A stretch of 42,683 nucleotides of DNA from a virus: positions 1-42,683 of the IMG/VR virus record IMGVR_UViG_3300042301_001692; one strand, written 5' to 3'. The translations under genes and the position numbers were made by a program. Of the stretch, positions 21,704 to 29,902 are shown one piece after another. Positions within the stretch are counted from its first letter, which is position 1; each line of letters starts with the position of its first letter. The notes under the pieces are model-generated. The model ran no database searches. It had not been told where the DNA came from and saw only the letters and a program-made list of their open reading frames with translations.

Positions 21704-22066
21704 ATGAAACCTTTTCTACACGGGAGGATACATGCCAGAAAGTACGGAGGCTCACCCGACGACTACGCTGATATAGACGACTTTATTGACAGTAGCAAGA
21801 TTGCCTTTCCCGACATTCGTCACCGGGCATTGCTGCACTCGTCGTTCGGGTGTTTTGTCGTTGAGCAGATGTTCGGTCGCACACGCACAAACTCTGCTGG
21901 AATAACTTACTCTCCCCGAGACATCGCCGAAGATCACATTATTCAAGACCTCGGGTTCATTCCCACGGTCGAAAAGTACCTAAACAACATGGTTGCACAA
22001 CCGTGGATGTCTGGCACTAACAAGTCACCCAACAAACAAACCAAATTCATTCCAATCGGAGACTAA
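21704..22066 (+). CDS. DUF6915-like conserved phage protein
   Basis: From ATG 21704 the 120-residue protein shows 'YADIDDFIDSSKIAFPDIRH' followed by 'RALLHSSFGCFVVEQMFG' and 'RDIAEDHIIQDLGFIPT', the signature of a widely shared phage/bacterial family of unknown function. The conserved His and Asp residues hint at metal binding or a nuclease-like fold, but no activity is known to me. Confidence 0.75.
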   Translation: MKPFLHGRIHARKYGGSPDDYADIDDFIDSSKIAFPDIRHRALLHSSFGCFVVEQMFGRTRTNSAGITYSPRDIAEDHIIQDLGFIPTVEKYLNNMVAQPWMSGTNKSPNKQTKFIPIGD

Positions 22067-22069
22067 ACC

Positions 22070-22519
22070 ATGTCACAATCCCTCGACTTACTTATTCAAG
22101 AGTTTACAGAGCAACAAGAGAGATTCCAAAAGGTCGCTCAGGAGAGGCTAAAAGAGTACTTTGCTGAGTTCTGGGAAAAGAACCCTGCGATTAAGGCCGT
22201 AACGTGGTCTCAATACGCCCCGTACTTCAACGATGGGGATCCGTGTACGTTTAGCGTGCATGACCCGTACTTCACGAACGCCGAAGGAGACGATCTTGAC
22301 GACCTGACGAGCTGGGGTGAGTACGACGGTGAGAAGGATGAGGTATGGTCGGACCAGGACCCTAAGTTTGATGGCGTGAACGTTGAGTCCACACACTCCC
22401 TGGCGAAGCTACTCACATCAAGTGTTATGGAGCCGATCATGAAGATCATGTTTGGTTCGGACAACGTCATAGTTGCGACTCGTGCCGGATTTAGTGTAGA
22501 CCAAGCTGACCACGACTGA
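22070..22519 (+). CDS. Conserved phage protein of unknown function
   Basis: A 149-residue acidic protein with a helical N-terminus ('EQQERFQKVAQERLKEYF') and then 'AVTWSQYAPYFNDGDPCTF' plus 'VHDPYF', which I remember in several unrelated phages. Function unknown. It ends just before a promoter module. Confidence 0.7.
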   Translation: MSQSLDLLIQEFTEQQERFQKVAQERLKEYFAEFWEKNPAIKAVTWSQYAPYFNDGDPCTFSVHDPYFTNAEGDDLDDLTSWGEYDGEKDEVWSDQDPKFDGVNVESTHSLAKLLTSSVMEPIMKIMFGSDNVIVATRAGFSVDQADHD

Positions 22520-22533
22520 CTTGGTGAAGGGGT

Positions 22534-22599
22534 TGGACGGTTAACCCTTACCTTAGGGCGGTTAACCCCCTTTATTCTGCCCTACAGAAACGGTATAGT
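22534..22599 (+). promoter_or_regulatory. Terminator-promoter module with two GGTTAACC elements
   Basis: GGACGGTTAACCC and GGGCGGTTAACCCCC in tandem, -35 TTTATT (22571-22576), 17-nt spacer with TTCTG...CAGAA symmetry, -10 TATAGT (22594-22599). The next ATG is 24 nt downstream. Confidence 0.78.
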
Positions 22600-22623
22600 T
22601 AAAGAGTCAATCCGACAACGAAA

Positions 22624-23154
22624 ATGCTTACCCAAACTGCTCAGCCCCTTGATAAGCAGCACGCTGGACAAATTCTCCTTCGTGCTACGCGATTCCTGAC
22701 TGCACCCACCCTAAGCCCCCGACCCGACGGGTCTGTGAGGGATGTATCACTCGACACCCGCTGGCTGGGGCGAGACCTCGTGCGTGAAGTCTTTCGGGGC
22801 CGAACTGCTGACGAAACGGATGGAAAGTACGTGGACGTTGTTACGGACAACGGTAAAAGACTGCGAGTGTTCACTCGCGTCATTTCACGTAGAGCCGATA
22901 ACGCACTGGTCGCTTGTGCGAACTCTGCTGAGATAAGCCCTATCAACTTCGCATCTGAAGCAGATAAGCCAGACTCAGTCTTGCTCGTTGCTGTCAATCC
23001 TCAGCGAAACACTGTTGACGTCTTTGACTTCCCCCTTGAAGACCGAGACGGGAAGAAAGTGACCAGGGAGAACTTAGCCGTGTCCTGGTCTGTGAAAAAA
23101 CAGAATTACGGTAAGCACCAAGCAAAGCTCACGTACAGCTACAAAGCTAACTGA
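22624..23154 (+). CDS. Hypothetical protein, single-gene operon
   Basis: A 176-residue protein with mixed strands ('VDVVTDNGKRLRVFTRVISR', 'SVLLVAVNPQRNTVDVFDF') and a basic C-terminus ('KKQNYGKHQAKLTYSYKAN'). It has its own promoter module and is followed by a hairpin and another module, so it is likely expressed alone. No family is recognised; basic patches could suit nucleic-acid binding. Confidence 0.65.
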   Translation: MLTQTAQPLDKQHAGQILLRATRFLTAPTLSPRPDGSVRDVSLDTRWLGRDLVREVFRGRTADETDGKYVDVVTDNGKRLRVFTRVISRRADNALVACANSAEISPINFASEADKPDSVLLVAVNPQRNTVDVFDFPLEDRDGKKVTRENLAVSWSVKKQNYGKHQAKLTYSYKAN

Positions 23155-23157
23155 GAT

Positions 23158-23174
23158 CTGCTAGTCTCTAGCAG
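23158..23174 (+). terminator. Hairpin after the 22624 gene
   Basis: CTGCTAG-TCT-CTAGCAG is a perfect 7-bp stem 4 nt after the stop. No T-run follows (CACTTTC), so termination may need the module hairpin downstream, or this may protect the mRNA 3' end. Confidence 0.5.
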
Positions 23175-23190
23175 CACTTTCACCGGGCAA

Positions 23191-23258
23191 GCGACGGTTA
23201 ACCGAACCTTTCGAGGACGGTTTCCCCGCTTGCCTTTTCAATCGTAAGACGCTATAGT
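23191..23258 (+). promoter_or_regulatory. Terminator-promoter module, leaderless type, for SprT-like gene
   Basis: GACGGTTAACCG and GGACGGTTTCCCC elements, -35 TTGCCT (23230-23235), 17-nt spacer, -10 TATAGT (23253-23258). ATG 23265 is 6 nt after the -10. Confidence 0.82.
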
Positions 23259-23264
23259 AGGTGT

Positions 23265-23870
23265 ATGGAACTAAAATCGACCCTTTCTGAGTCGTTCTTT
23301 CACCGGTTCTGCCCGGATCCCACGGTGATGTACGATCTTGGAGAGATTTACGCAGAATTTAACGCCCGCTACTTCAACGGGGACTTACCAGTTCTTCCCT
23401 GTAAGACTCGGACAGACGAAAACGGAGAAACTTGGTCGCGATACGACACTCTAAAGTGGGACGGTCGCATGGGTCGCAGAATCCTTGGCACATACAAAAC
23501 GTCTGCACGACGTGGGTTCGGAACCATTCGCCTCTCTCGCGTAATTGCAGGTGACCCTGTAAAAACACGAAGCGTCCTCCTGCACGAGATGCTTCACAAG
23601 TATCTTGATCTTGAGCGCCAAGACGACGGGATTAAAGGCCACGGTGAAAACTTCGTGAAGGAGGCAAAGAGAATCAACGAACTTTGTGAAAGCACCGGAG
23701 TTAAACACCGCATTCACTTCTACGAAGACGAGATTACACAGAGTCAGCCATTCGTCATACCTGAGCTTTTGGGCGACAAAGTTCATTGTAGCAAAGATCT
23801 AGACATTGCTCGAAACATGCAGTCTGTGATGAGGGCCGCGTTCTCACAAAAATTCGAGTACTTTCAGTGA
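23265..23870 (+). CDS. SprT-like zinc metalloprotease
   Basis: The 201-residue protein has the SprT layout: 'LGEIYAEFNARYFNGDLP' at the N-terminus, a beta region, then 'LLHEMLHKYLDLE' with the HExxH zinc site and a third ligand in 'GHGENFVKEAKRIN'. SprT/Spartan proteins cut DNA-bound proteins during replication stress. The start is set by the promoter 6 nt upstream, and a strong terminator overlaps the stop, so the gene is transcribed alone. Confidence 0.87.
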   Translation: MELKSTLSESFFHRFCPDPTVMYDLGEIYAEFNARYFNGDLPVLPCKTRTDENGETWSRYDTLKWDGRMGRRILGTYKTSARRGFGTIRLSRVIAGDPVKTRSVLLHEMLHKYLDLERQDDGIKGHGENFVKEAKRINELCESTGVKHRIHFYEDEITQSQPFVIPELLGDKVHCSKDLDIARNMQSVMRAAFSQKFEYFQ

Positions 23871-23889
23871 GACCTTCGGGTCTCTTTTT
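23869..23889 (+). terminator. Intrinsic terminator with UUCG loop
   Basis: GAGACC-TTCG-GGTCTC followed by TTTTTATTT: a 6-bp stem, stable UUCG tetraloop and T-run. The stem begins inside the TGA stop of the SprT-like gene. Confidence 0.92.
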
Positions 23890-23935
23890 ATTTCAACCAA
23901 AACATGTACTATGAGACCTAAACAAGAACAATTGA

Positions 23936-24253
23936 ATGAATGGGGGAGAACGTTACTTCTCTGAAGACCAATCTAAAACCGAACTTTTTGTGCAAGAGGT
24001 GGCAGAGTGGGTAGTCAAGGAAATTGCACAGGAGTTTGACAGGAAAGAACAAGCAGGTGCAAAAGGTTACGGCCCGAGTGTTCCCGCTAAGCTAGTACGA
24101 CAGTTTGGTTCGCCATCTGGCCCAATGCTGAAGCAGCTTTCCTTGCTAGCTCTAAACGAACTTGTGCCTGTCGAGGACAGGGAGAAAAGTTCATACAAGC
24201 TGCTGTTAACCGTTATTTCAACCTTGCCCGAGACACCAACCAATACTCTTTAA
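23936..24253 (+). CDS. Hypothetical protein
   Basis: A 105-residue protein ('FVQEVAEWVVKEIAQEFDRK', 'GPMLKQLSLLALNELVPV'), mainly helical. No promoter of the module type precedes it. No family is recognised. It precedes the long leader of the dioxygenase gene. Confidence 0.6.
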   Translation: MNGGERYFSEDQSKTELFVQEVAEWVVKEIAQEFDRKEQAGAKGYGPSVPAKLVRQFGSPSGPMLKQLSLLALNELVPVEDREKSSYKLLLTVISTLPETPTNTL

Positions 24254-24265
24254 GAGTGTATGATT

Positions 24266-24339
24266 GATGTTAATTAGTGACACCTTTTACTAGGGTCAAC
24301 TCTTTTGTTTAGTCGCAAGAAAAAGAGCCAGTTAACATC
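24266..24339 (+). promoter_or_regulatory. Nested hairpin in the leader of the TET-like gene
   Basis: GATGTTAA (24266-24273) pairs with TTAACATC (24332-24339), and inside it CTCTTTT (24300-24306) pairs with AAAAGAG (24321-24327). Both stems are perfect and the ATG follows 33 nt later. This 74-nt element may be a cis-regulatory RNA, an operator or simply a stem-loop; no known riboswitch is recognised. Confidence 0.5.
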
Positions 24340-24371
24340 GTTGGGCAATAATTCCTCCCGATCAACCAAAG

Positions 24372-25859
24372 ATGACATTTGTGACAGAAAACTTAACGAA
24401 GAGTTATAAAGCTGCTTCGAACGGAAATGAAAAATGCAACGATAACTGTTCTGTGAGTGAAGCCGTTGTCTGTGATTTACGCTCTCGCCCGAAACCTCGT
24501 CGAATTGACCTCGACAAACTATACGAGTGCGACCCGAAAGATTACATTGGTTATTTCGCTGACGAAACCTCTTACGACAACCTTATTCAAGAAGACTGCG
24601 ACGTTTATGTGGGCGGAGTGAAAGTTGTTGCCTTTCGTAAGGCACTTTTTCCCAAGCTGCGCGATGGCTCGAAAGGTAGCCCGGAAACTTGGAAATACTT
24701 TCGCTGGGCAGCAAGAGACTTGTACTCCGACCAACGAGGTCTAGTTGCGGGTAAAGAACTAACTACTCAACTCGAGATAAGGGTAACAAACGGTATTCTA
24801 AACTTCTTTAAGAAGGCGATGGCCGGTCAAGTCAATGACGTGGAAGAGGCACTGAAAATTGCTTCTCTCTCCCCCGACATGTCAAAGCTCACTGTCCGAG
24901 TGAATGATGTTAAAAAGGACTTCCCAGAAATTGAGAAAGCTTTAGAACCTATCGAGAAGGAACTTCGCAAGAAAACGCTGAGCGAAGAAAGAAAAGTAGA
25001 GCTGAAGGAAGCGAAGGGTAGGGAACTTGCGAGGTGGTTCCCGACTTGGCTGTCAGAGACTTGGAGTGCATCTACGGATAAGGTTTCTGAGGCGAAACGT
25101 GCCGACGACAGGTATGTGGGAAAACAATACCGTTCAAACAAGTGCTATTCCAACGTGATTGGTGCTTTTGATAGGGGTGCACGTAACCCTTACGGTCGCC
25201 TAACTGCAACTACCGTTCGAGATTACGAAGGGTTCGTCAGTCACACTGATATTTATCAGACCGCGTGCTCTGCGCTCAAAGAGACCTTAAACACTCCGGA
25301 AAACCCTAGGTGGGACCTCCTTCACGAACGGTTCAGTAACGTGAAAGACCCGCACTATAACCTCTTCGGTACGGTGTTCACTGCCCTTACGTTAAACTGG
25401 AACTTCCGCTGTGCGATGCACTATGATGGAAATAACTGTGAAGGGGGTATCGCCGTTCTTACCGCAATTACCCAAGGTGACTATGACGGTCATTACCTTG
25501 TGTTCCCTGAAATTCGTTGCGCTTTCGACCTTCGTGACGGAGATTTCATTGCAGGCGACAACCAGGGCTTGATTCACGGCAACACCGCGATGATCCCGAA
25601 AACTCCGGACGCTGAACGAGTGTCGTTCGTTTTCTACTCACGAGAGCGCATGACCGTTCTTGACGATCTGGAATGCGAGGAGTGCCGCCGTGACTTCATG
25701 AGATACGCGGCAGAAAACCACAAAGAATACGGAACGGGCCACAAGACCTGGAATGGTGTCTGGAGCGGAATGTGGAGATCACCGGAATGGATGTCGTATA
25801 AAGCCAAACACGGCATGGAACGTTGCTCAAACACCAACTACTGGGGCACCGAGAATTAA
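24372..25859 (+). CDS. TET/JBP-family 2-oxoglutarate/Fe(II) dioxygenase (5-methylpyrimidine hydroxylase)
   Basis: The 495-residue protein has the phage TET/JBP signature. 'NWNFRCAMHYDGNN' carries the H-x-D iron ligands (H350, D352), followed by 'GGIAVLTAITQGDYDGHYLV' and 'FPEIRCAFDLRDGDFIAGD', the distal histidine in 'GLIHGNTAM' (H402) and the 2OG arginine in 'AERVSFVFY' (R416). The N-terminal 300 residues include a charged coiled region. Known phage TETs hydroxylate 5-methylcytosine in DNA as a first step in hypermodification. No C5-methyltransferase is seen in this window, so the methyl donor step must be elsewhere or come from the host. Confidence 0.85.
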   Translation: MTFVTENLTKSYKAASNGNEKCNDNCSVSEAVVCDLRSRPKPRRIDLDKLYECDPKDYIGYFADETSYDNLIQEDCDVYVGGVKVVAFRKALFPKLRDGSKGSPETWKYFRWAARDLYSDQRGLVAGKELTTQLEIRVTNGILNFFKKAMAGQVNDVEEALKIASLSPDMSKLTVRVNDVKKDFPEIEKALEPIEKELRKKTLSEERKVELKEAKGRELARWFPTWLSETWSASTDKVSEAKRADDRYVGKQYRSNKCYSNVIGAFDRGARNPYGRLTATTVRDYEGFVSHTDIYQTACSALKETLNTPENPRWDLLHERFSNVKDPHYNLFGTVFTALTLNWNFRCAMHYDGNNCEGGIAVLTAITQGDYDGHYLVFPEIRCAFDLRDGDFIAGDNQGLIHGNTAMIPKTPDAERVSFVFYSRERMTVLDDLECEECRRDFMRYAAENHKEYGTGHKTWNGVWSGMWRSPEWMSYKAKHGMERCSNTNYWGTEN

Positions 25860-25911
25860 CCCTGAAGCCGCCAAAGCGGCAGTTAACGAACGAAACACAG
25901 AATTACTAACA

Positions 25912-26244
25912 ATGGACACAAACAAACAGCTTAACGGTGGCGATGCGGAGCGGCAAGTTGCCTCGGAGAGTATTGAACCCAATGAAGCAACAACAACCAT
26001 TACGGTGGAACTCCCGGTAAGCTTCGCTGAGGCTTTTCGAGCACTCGCTGAACGAGAGAGGTTGTCGGAGAGTAGCCTTGTTGTACGATCGGTGGGGCTT
26101 TACTCCCTGGCCTCACAAGCCGAGAGTGGTGGACACGGTCTCACGTTCACTCGAATCGAAAGGACCAACGACTTAGCCATCAAGGAACTGATTCGTATAG
26201 AAAACGAACCTGCCTCAAACTTGTTTATTCCGGGGAAAAGGTAG
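25912..26244 (+). CDS. Ribbon-helix-helix-like DNA-binding protein
   Basis: From ATG 25912, 110 residues. After a polar N-terminus, 'TTITVELPVSFAEAFRALAE' followed by 'RERLSESSLVVRSVGLYSLA' fits a strand-helix-helix RHH (Arc/CopG) fold, so it may be a regulator of nearby genes. It follows the dioxygenase after a GCCGC-CAAA-GCGGC hairpin (25867-25880). Confidence 0.6.
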   Translation: MDTNKQLNGGDAERQVASESIEPNEATTTITVELPVSFAEAFRALAERERLSESSLVVRSVGLYSLASQAESGGHGLTFTRIERTNDLAIKELIRIENEPASNLFIPGKR

Positions 26245-26288
26245 GGCGGTTTCCCGCCTTTGCTTCTGCAGCGTATACACGGTAAAAT
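26243..26288 (+). promoter_or_regulatory. Terminator-promoter module upstream of the exonuclease operon
   Basis: AGGGCGGTTTCCCGCCTTTG hairpin, -35 TTGCTT (26260-26265), 17-nt spacer, -10 TAAAAT (26283-26288). ATG 26312 is 23 nt downstream. Confidence 0.78.
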
Positions 26289-26311
26289 AACCAAAGACAA
26301 GCGAGCTACAG

Positions 26312-26902
26312 ATGGAAATCTATTTCAGCACAGACGTTGAGACCGACGGACCGATCCCCGGACCTAACAGCATGCTTTCGCTTGGGTCAGCTGCGTTTTC
26401 TCCTAAAGGAAAACTCTTGGGAACCTTCTCTGTGAACCTGGAGACCCTACCCGGAGCCGAGCCGGACCCCACTACCCAAGCGTGGTGGGAGGCCCACCCA
26501 AAGGCTTACAGAGCCTCTCGGGAGCATACCTGGAGCCCGGACCAAGCCATGTTGCTCTTCTCGGGTTGGGTTGACCAGACCGTGAAAGCTAACAGTAACC
26601 AAGGTTCAGGTGGTCGGAAAGCCTTGCCCGTATTCGTGGGTTTTCCTGCAGGGTTTGACTTTCTTTTCGTGTATTGGTACCTCATTCGATTCACCGGGAA
26701 GTCCCCATTTAGCTTCTCGGCTCTTGACGGTAAGACCTATGCTATGGCCTTGCTCAAAAGAGGATACCGGGAGTCCACCAAACGGAACTACCCAAAGGAG
26801 TGGTTTCCACTCGAAAACAAGCACACTCACATCGCTGTGGATGATGCCATCGAGCAAGGTCGTATTTTCTGCAATATGCTTCGATCCAATCTTAATGACT
26901 GA
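26312..26902 (+). CDS. DnaQ-like DEDDh 3'-5' exonuclease
   Basis: The 196-residue protein shows '[14 protein letters not shown]' (Exo I, D and E), a middle '[18 protein letters not shown]' (Exo II) and '[16 protein letters not shown]' (Exo III, H...D). Such proteins are proofreading or RNase T-like exonucleases. RNA end trimming, including of tRNAs, is an option given the context, but so is DNA proofreading. Confidence 0.8.
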   Translation: MEIYFSTDVETDGPIPGPNSMLSLGSAAFSPKGKLLGTFSVNLETLPGAEPDPTTQAWWEAHPKAYRASREHTWSPDQAMLLFSGWVDQTVKANSNQGSGGRKALPVFVGFPAGFDFLFVYWYLIRFTGKSPFSFSALDGKTYAMALLKRGYRESTKRNYPKEWFPLENKHTHIAVDDAIEQGRIFCNMLRSNLND

Positions 26903-27074
26903 CGAAGTTAAAGATTACTGCGAAAAACTTAGCTTGTCCCTAAAGTTAAGGGGAGAGGGAAACGAGGACGCGGAGGAGGCCTTGCTCTACGAGCTTGACC
27001 TTCTGTGGCTTAAGTTGTCGAGAGAAGAGACCCAGTGGGTTAATGCCAATATACTGTCGTTGTTACCTAACTAA
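26895..27074 (+). CDS. Small acidic protein
   Basis: From ATG 26895, 59 residues, acidic and helical ('[20 protein letters not shown]'). It overlaps the exonuclease stop by 8 nt. No family is recognised. Confidence 0.58.
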   Translation: MTDEVKDYCEKLSLSLKLRGEGNEDAEEALLYELDLLWLKLSREETQWVNANILSLLPN

Positions 27075-27086
27075 CTGCCCACCGTG

Positions 27087-27848
27087 ATGAAAAATCCTAC
27101 TTTCCTACTCCAGTCCGGAGGACCACTACAAATCGAAAAGGTTGCGTGTAGTTTCTCCTGTTACCCTGTTCGATATTGCTCGTTTGATGATCTGTCGAAG
27201 TTAGACCCTAAAGGTTTCATGGCTACATTGATTCCTGTGGGTTCGGTGGAATTTGTTCAAGCTTACAGTGAACACGCAGGTGTTGTGCTACCTGAAGACT
27301 TTTCCTATGGGCACGGGGGGGAGCTGGAAAAGTACCTTATGAGGCCGGTTCGACAGGGAGTGTACGGCGAAGCAACCCCAGAAGACTTTGTGAAGCCAAC
27401 CGCAATAAAGTTGTTTACCGGTGGAATCAAAGGGGACCTCGAACTGAAGTCACCTGGACTAATTTCCGATAACACTTCTGTGTGGATCTCTCAGGCCGTG
27501 CCCTTTGAGTCGGAATTTCGGTTCTACATTCACGACTTCATTGGGGGTGGTAAAATTCAGGGGTGGTCGCGGTACGATGACAAGCCCGTAAGAAACCCCG
27601 AACCCGACTTCGGCCTGATTGAAGAGATTATGGGTGTGCTAGAGGCAAATATTGCGCCTGGTGCTTACACGATTGACATCGGGTGGAGGCCTGACCTGAA
27701 TCGGTACTGCCTAGTTGAACTTAACGATGCGTGGTCACTGGGATTTTACGAAAATAGTGACCCGCAATCGAACCCACCAACTCGACAGCAGTACGCTGAC
27801 ATGCTGGTGTCTCGCTGGAGACAAATTATCTTTTGCAACCTAGTGTAA
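27087..27848 (+). CDS. ATP-grasp enzyme (R2K clade)
   Basis: The 253-residue protein ends with 'ESEFRFYIHDFIGGGKIQGW' and 'AYTIDIGWRPDLNRYCLVEL' plus 'NDAWSLGFY', the ATP-grasp catalytic region in which acidic and Asn residues bind Mg-ATP. The E/D-R/K spacing resembles the R2K ATP-grasp group often found in phages near modification genes. Such ligases join a carboxylate to an amine via acyl-phosphate. The substrate is unknown; adding an amino acid to a base or protein is possible. ATG 27087 is preferred to the GTG one codon upstream. Confidence 0.72.
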   Translation: MKNPTFLLQSGGPLQIEKVACSFSCYPVRYCSFDDLSKLDPKGFMATLIPVGSVEFVQAYSEHAGVVLPEDFSYGHGGELEKYLMRPVRQGVYGEATPEDFVKPTAIKLFTGGIKGDLELKSPGLISDNTSVWISQAVPFESEFRFYIHDFIGGGKIQGWSRYDDKPVRNPEPDFGLIEEIMGVLEANIAPGAYTIDIGWRPDLNRYCLVELNDAWSLGFYENSDPQSNPPTRQQYADMLVSRWRQIIFCNLV

Positions 27849-27936
27849 CCACTGGATAACACAGTCGGAGATAAGAGGACGCGGCAAACGTCTACTCTTG
27901 ACGCTCCAACAACAGTCACATCAACTGAACTCAAAT

Positions 27937-28764
27937 ATGGACTATCAGATTGCCATCCCAACTTACGGACGGCCCGAGGGAGTGAAGAAACTCACTCTAA
28001 ATTACCTTGAAAAAACAGACATTAATTGTTCCCACGTGACTTTGTTCGTGGCAAACGATGAAGAGAAGGAAGTTTATCAGAGTTCAAACCCCACCTACAA
28101 TATCGTTGTTGGTGAAAAGGGTTTGACAAGACAACGTCACTTCATCTCTAACTTTTACGACAAAGGGACTCCTATTTTTTCGTTCGACGACGACGTTAGC
28201 GCCGTTGAGGAACTTGAGCTTCTGGAGAATCTCGAGGGAACTCAGAAGCCACTCGACCACCCGTGTCGCCTGAAAACCGTGGTGGAGCTATCAGAGCTTA
28301 TTGATCGAGGATTCCGAATGTGCAAGCGGCGCGATATTGGCCTGTTCGGTTTCTATGCCGTTCGCAACAAGGGTTTTCTTCACCCAAAGGTGACTGTGGG
28401 GCTCAAGTTCATTATGGGCCACGCATTTGGTTTCTACGCAGGCGACCCAGCCTTTGAGCTAATCACTGAGTACAGTATGAAGGACGACTACTTCTTGTCT
28501 CTGTACCACACTGTTAACGGAAACGGGACACTGCGATTCGACAACATTTGTGTGAAAGCTAAACAGCACACAGGGGGTGGCGGAACCTGTGAAGACCTGG
28601 AGCGAAAGCTTCAGATCAATAATCAAACCGTAGAGAAACTTTGTGCCGAGTTTCCTGACCTCGCGAGTCCAAAGAGCCGTCGAACAAAGGATGAGTGGCT
28701 TTCCCGGTACTCTGAAATCCGCCTCAAAACCATAACAAACGAGACAATCTCAGTGTTTAACTGA
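27937..28764 (+). CDS. GT-A glycosyltransferase, TET-associated type
   Basis: ATG 27937 gives MDYQIAIPTYGRPEGVKKLT, a GT-A N-terminus, then 'IVVGEKGLTRQRHFI', a D-D-D motif in 'IFSFDDDVSAVEEL' (nucleotide-sugar metal site), 'FGFYAVRNKG', 'MKDDYFLSLY' and 'KAKQHTGGGGTCED'. This pattern matches glycosyltransferases that accompany TET genes in phages. It probably adds a sugar to hydroxymethylcytosine made by the 24372 dioxygenase. The base and sugar are not determined here. Confidence 0.78.
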   Translation: MDYQIAIPTYGRPEGVKKLTLNYLEKTDINCSHVTLFVANDEEKEVYQSSNPTYNIVVGEKGLTRQRHFISNFYDKGTPIFSFDDDVSAVEELELLENLEGTQKPLDHPCRLKTVVELSELIDRGFRMCKRRDIGLFGFYAVRNKGFLHPKVTVGLKFIMGHAFGFYAGDPAFELITEYSMKDDYFLSLYHTVNGNGTLRFDNICVKAKQHTGGGGTCEDLERKLQINNQTVEKLCAEFPDLASPKSRRTKDEWLSRYSEIRLKTITNETISVFN

Positions 28765-28770
28765 GCACCA

Positions 28771-28814
28771 AGGCGGTTTTCCGCCCTTTACTGTATGATC
28801 CTCCTCCCTATGTT
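28771..28814 (+). promoter_or_regulatory. Terminator-promoter module upstream of HAD-NTase-kinase operon
   Basis: GGCGG-TTTT-CCGCC hairpin followed by CTTTACTG; -35 TTTACT (28787-28792), 16-nt spacer, -10 TATGTT (28809-28814). The promoter part is weaker than in other copies. ATG 28836 is 21 nt downstream. Confidence 0.6.
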
Positions 28815-28835
28815 TAGAACAGCTTCCGGCTACCA

Positions 28836-29192
28836 ATGATCCCCGACCCGAAGAAAACCATCGTTTTCGACGTTGACGACACCATCCTCACAACAGAAAA
28901 CCGCGATTACGAAAACTCTCTACCGAAGAGGGAAGTAATTGCAGGTATGCGAGCAATGAAGGATGCAGGGTGGACGATCGTCTTGAATACCGCGAGGGGA
29001 ATGGGTCGTTCATACGGTGACATCGAAAGAGTGAGACAAGAAGTTATCGAGGAAATCGAAAAGTTCTGCACTAAATTCGATGTACCCTACGATACCATTT
29101 TGGTTGGAAAACCTTGGGCGGCATACTACGTAGACGACAAAGCACTGACCCCCGCTCAATTCTCCGCAAAATACAAGGAAATCGCACAATGA
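28836..29192 (+). CDS. HAD-family phosphatase
   Basis: The 118-residue protein begins 'KTIVFDVDDTILTTENRDYE' with the HAD nucleophile pair DxD, then 'TIVLNTARGMGRSYGDIE' (motif II) and 'YYVDDKALTP' (motif IV). It resembles short HAD proteins in capsule-type loci beside sugar nucleotidyltransferases. Its stop overlaps the nucleotidyltransferase start, so it probably dephosphorylates an intermediate of the same pathway. Confidence 0.8.
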   Translation: MIPDPKKTIVFDVDDTILTTENRDYENSLPKREVIAGMRAMKDAGWTIVLNTARGMGRSYGDIERVRQEVIEEIEKFCTKFDVPYDTILVGKPWAAYYVDDKALTPAQFSAKYKEIAQ

Positions 29193-29902
29193 AGAACGCA
29201 CTAATTCTTGCTGCCGGTCGTAGTACTCGGTTTGGCCGAAACAAACTTGAGGAAAAGTTTGACGGGATGTCACTTCCTTACCTGGCTGCCAAGTTCGCTC
29301 TTGAAAACGGTGCGGAAAACATCTATCTGACGCTCTCGCGCTCGGCGATTAAGACCGACGGGACACGCATCTACCATCCTGTTCTAGATGAAGTTTCCAA
29401 GATTTGCGACCCGATTGTTCGTTTCCAGAGTGAGGAAACTTACGGACCAGGCGCTGCGATTACCACGTGGGCAGGCGTGATCAATGGTCCGTTCACTGTT
29501 CTGTTTGGGGATAATTACTACCACGGGACGATTCCTTATGACGAACGAGTTTTACTCGGCTCAGACCTTAAGGACTCAGTAAGGTTTACGTATCTTAACA
29601 AGTCACTCAATCCGCGAAATCTTCAGCTCGCAATAGTGATAGACAACTACGTGATTGAAAAACCACACGGACGTCTCGAAGGCCGTTACTTCTGTGGTTT
29701 TGCCCGTTTCCCTGCTGGATACCTTAACACCATTGGTGACCTTCGTAAGAGTGATCGGGGAGAAGTTGAAATCACGGATATGATAAACATGGCGCAGTGT
29801 CGTGAAGCAGTCTCACTTTCTTCCATAGGAGTTACGTGGGGCGACCTAACTTACGAGGCGGATTGCGCTCGCATTCGGGAGCTTGTTAGTGAAGGGAAGT
29901 AG
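29189..29902 (+). CDS. Sugar-1-phosphate nucleotidyltransferase-like enzyme
   Basis: The 237-residue protein starts MKNALILAAGRSTRFG, the Rossmann-like pyrophosphorylase signature (LAAGxxxRFG), with 'KLEEKFDGMSLPYLAAKFAL', 'PFTVLFGDNYYHG' (metal-binding GDN) and 'GRYFCGFARFP'. It joins NTP to a phosphorylated sugar or polyol. In the HAD-NTase-kinase operon it likely makes an activated donor for surface or DNA decoration. Confidence 0.82.
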   Translation: MKNALILAAGRSTRFGRNKLEEKFDGMSLPYLAAKFALENGAENIYLTLSRSAIKTDGTRIYHPVLDEVSKICDPIVRFQSEETYGPGAAITTWAGVINGPFTVLFGDNYYHGTIPYDERVLLGSDLKDSVRFTYLNKSLNPRNLQLAIVIDNYVIEKPHGRLEGRYFCGFARFPAGYLNTIGDLRKSDRGEVEITDMINMAQCREAVSLSSIGVTWGDLTYEADCARIRELVSEGK

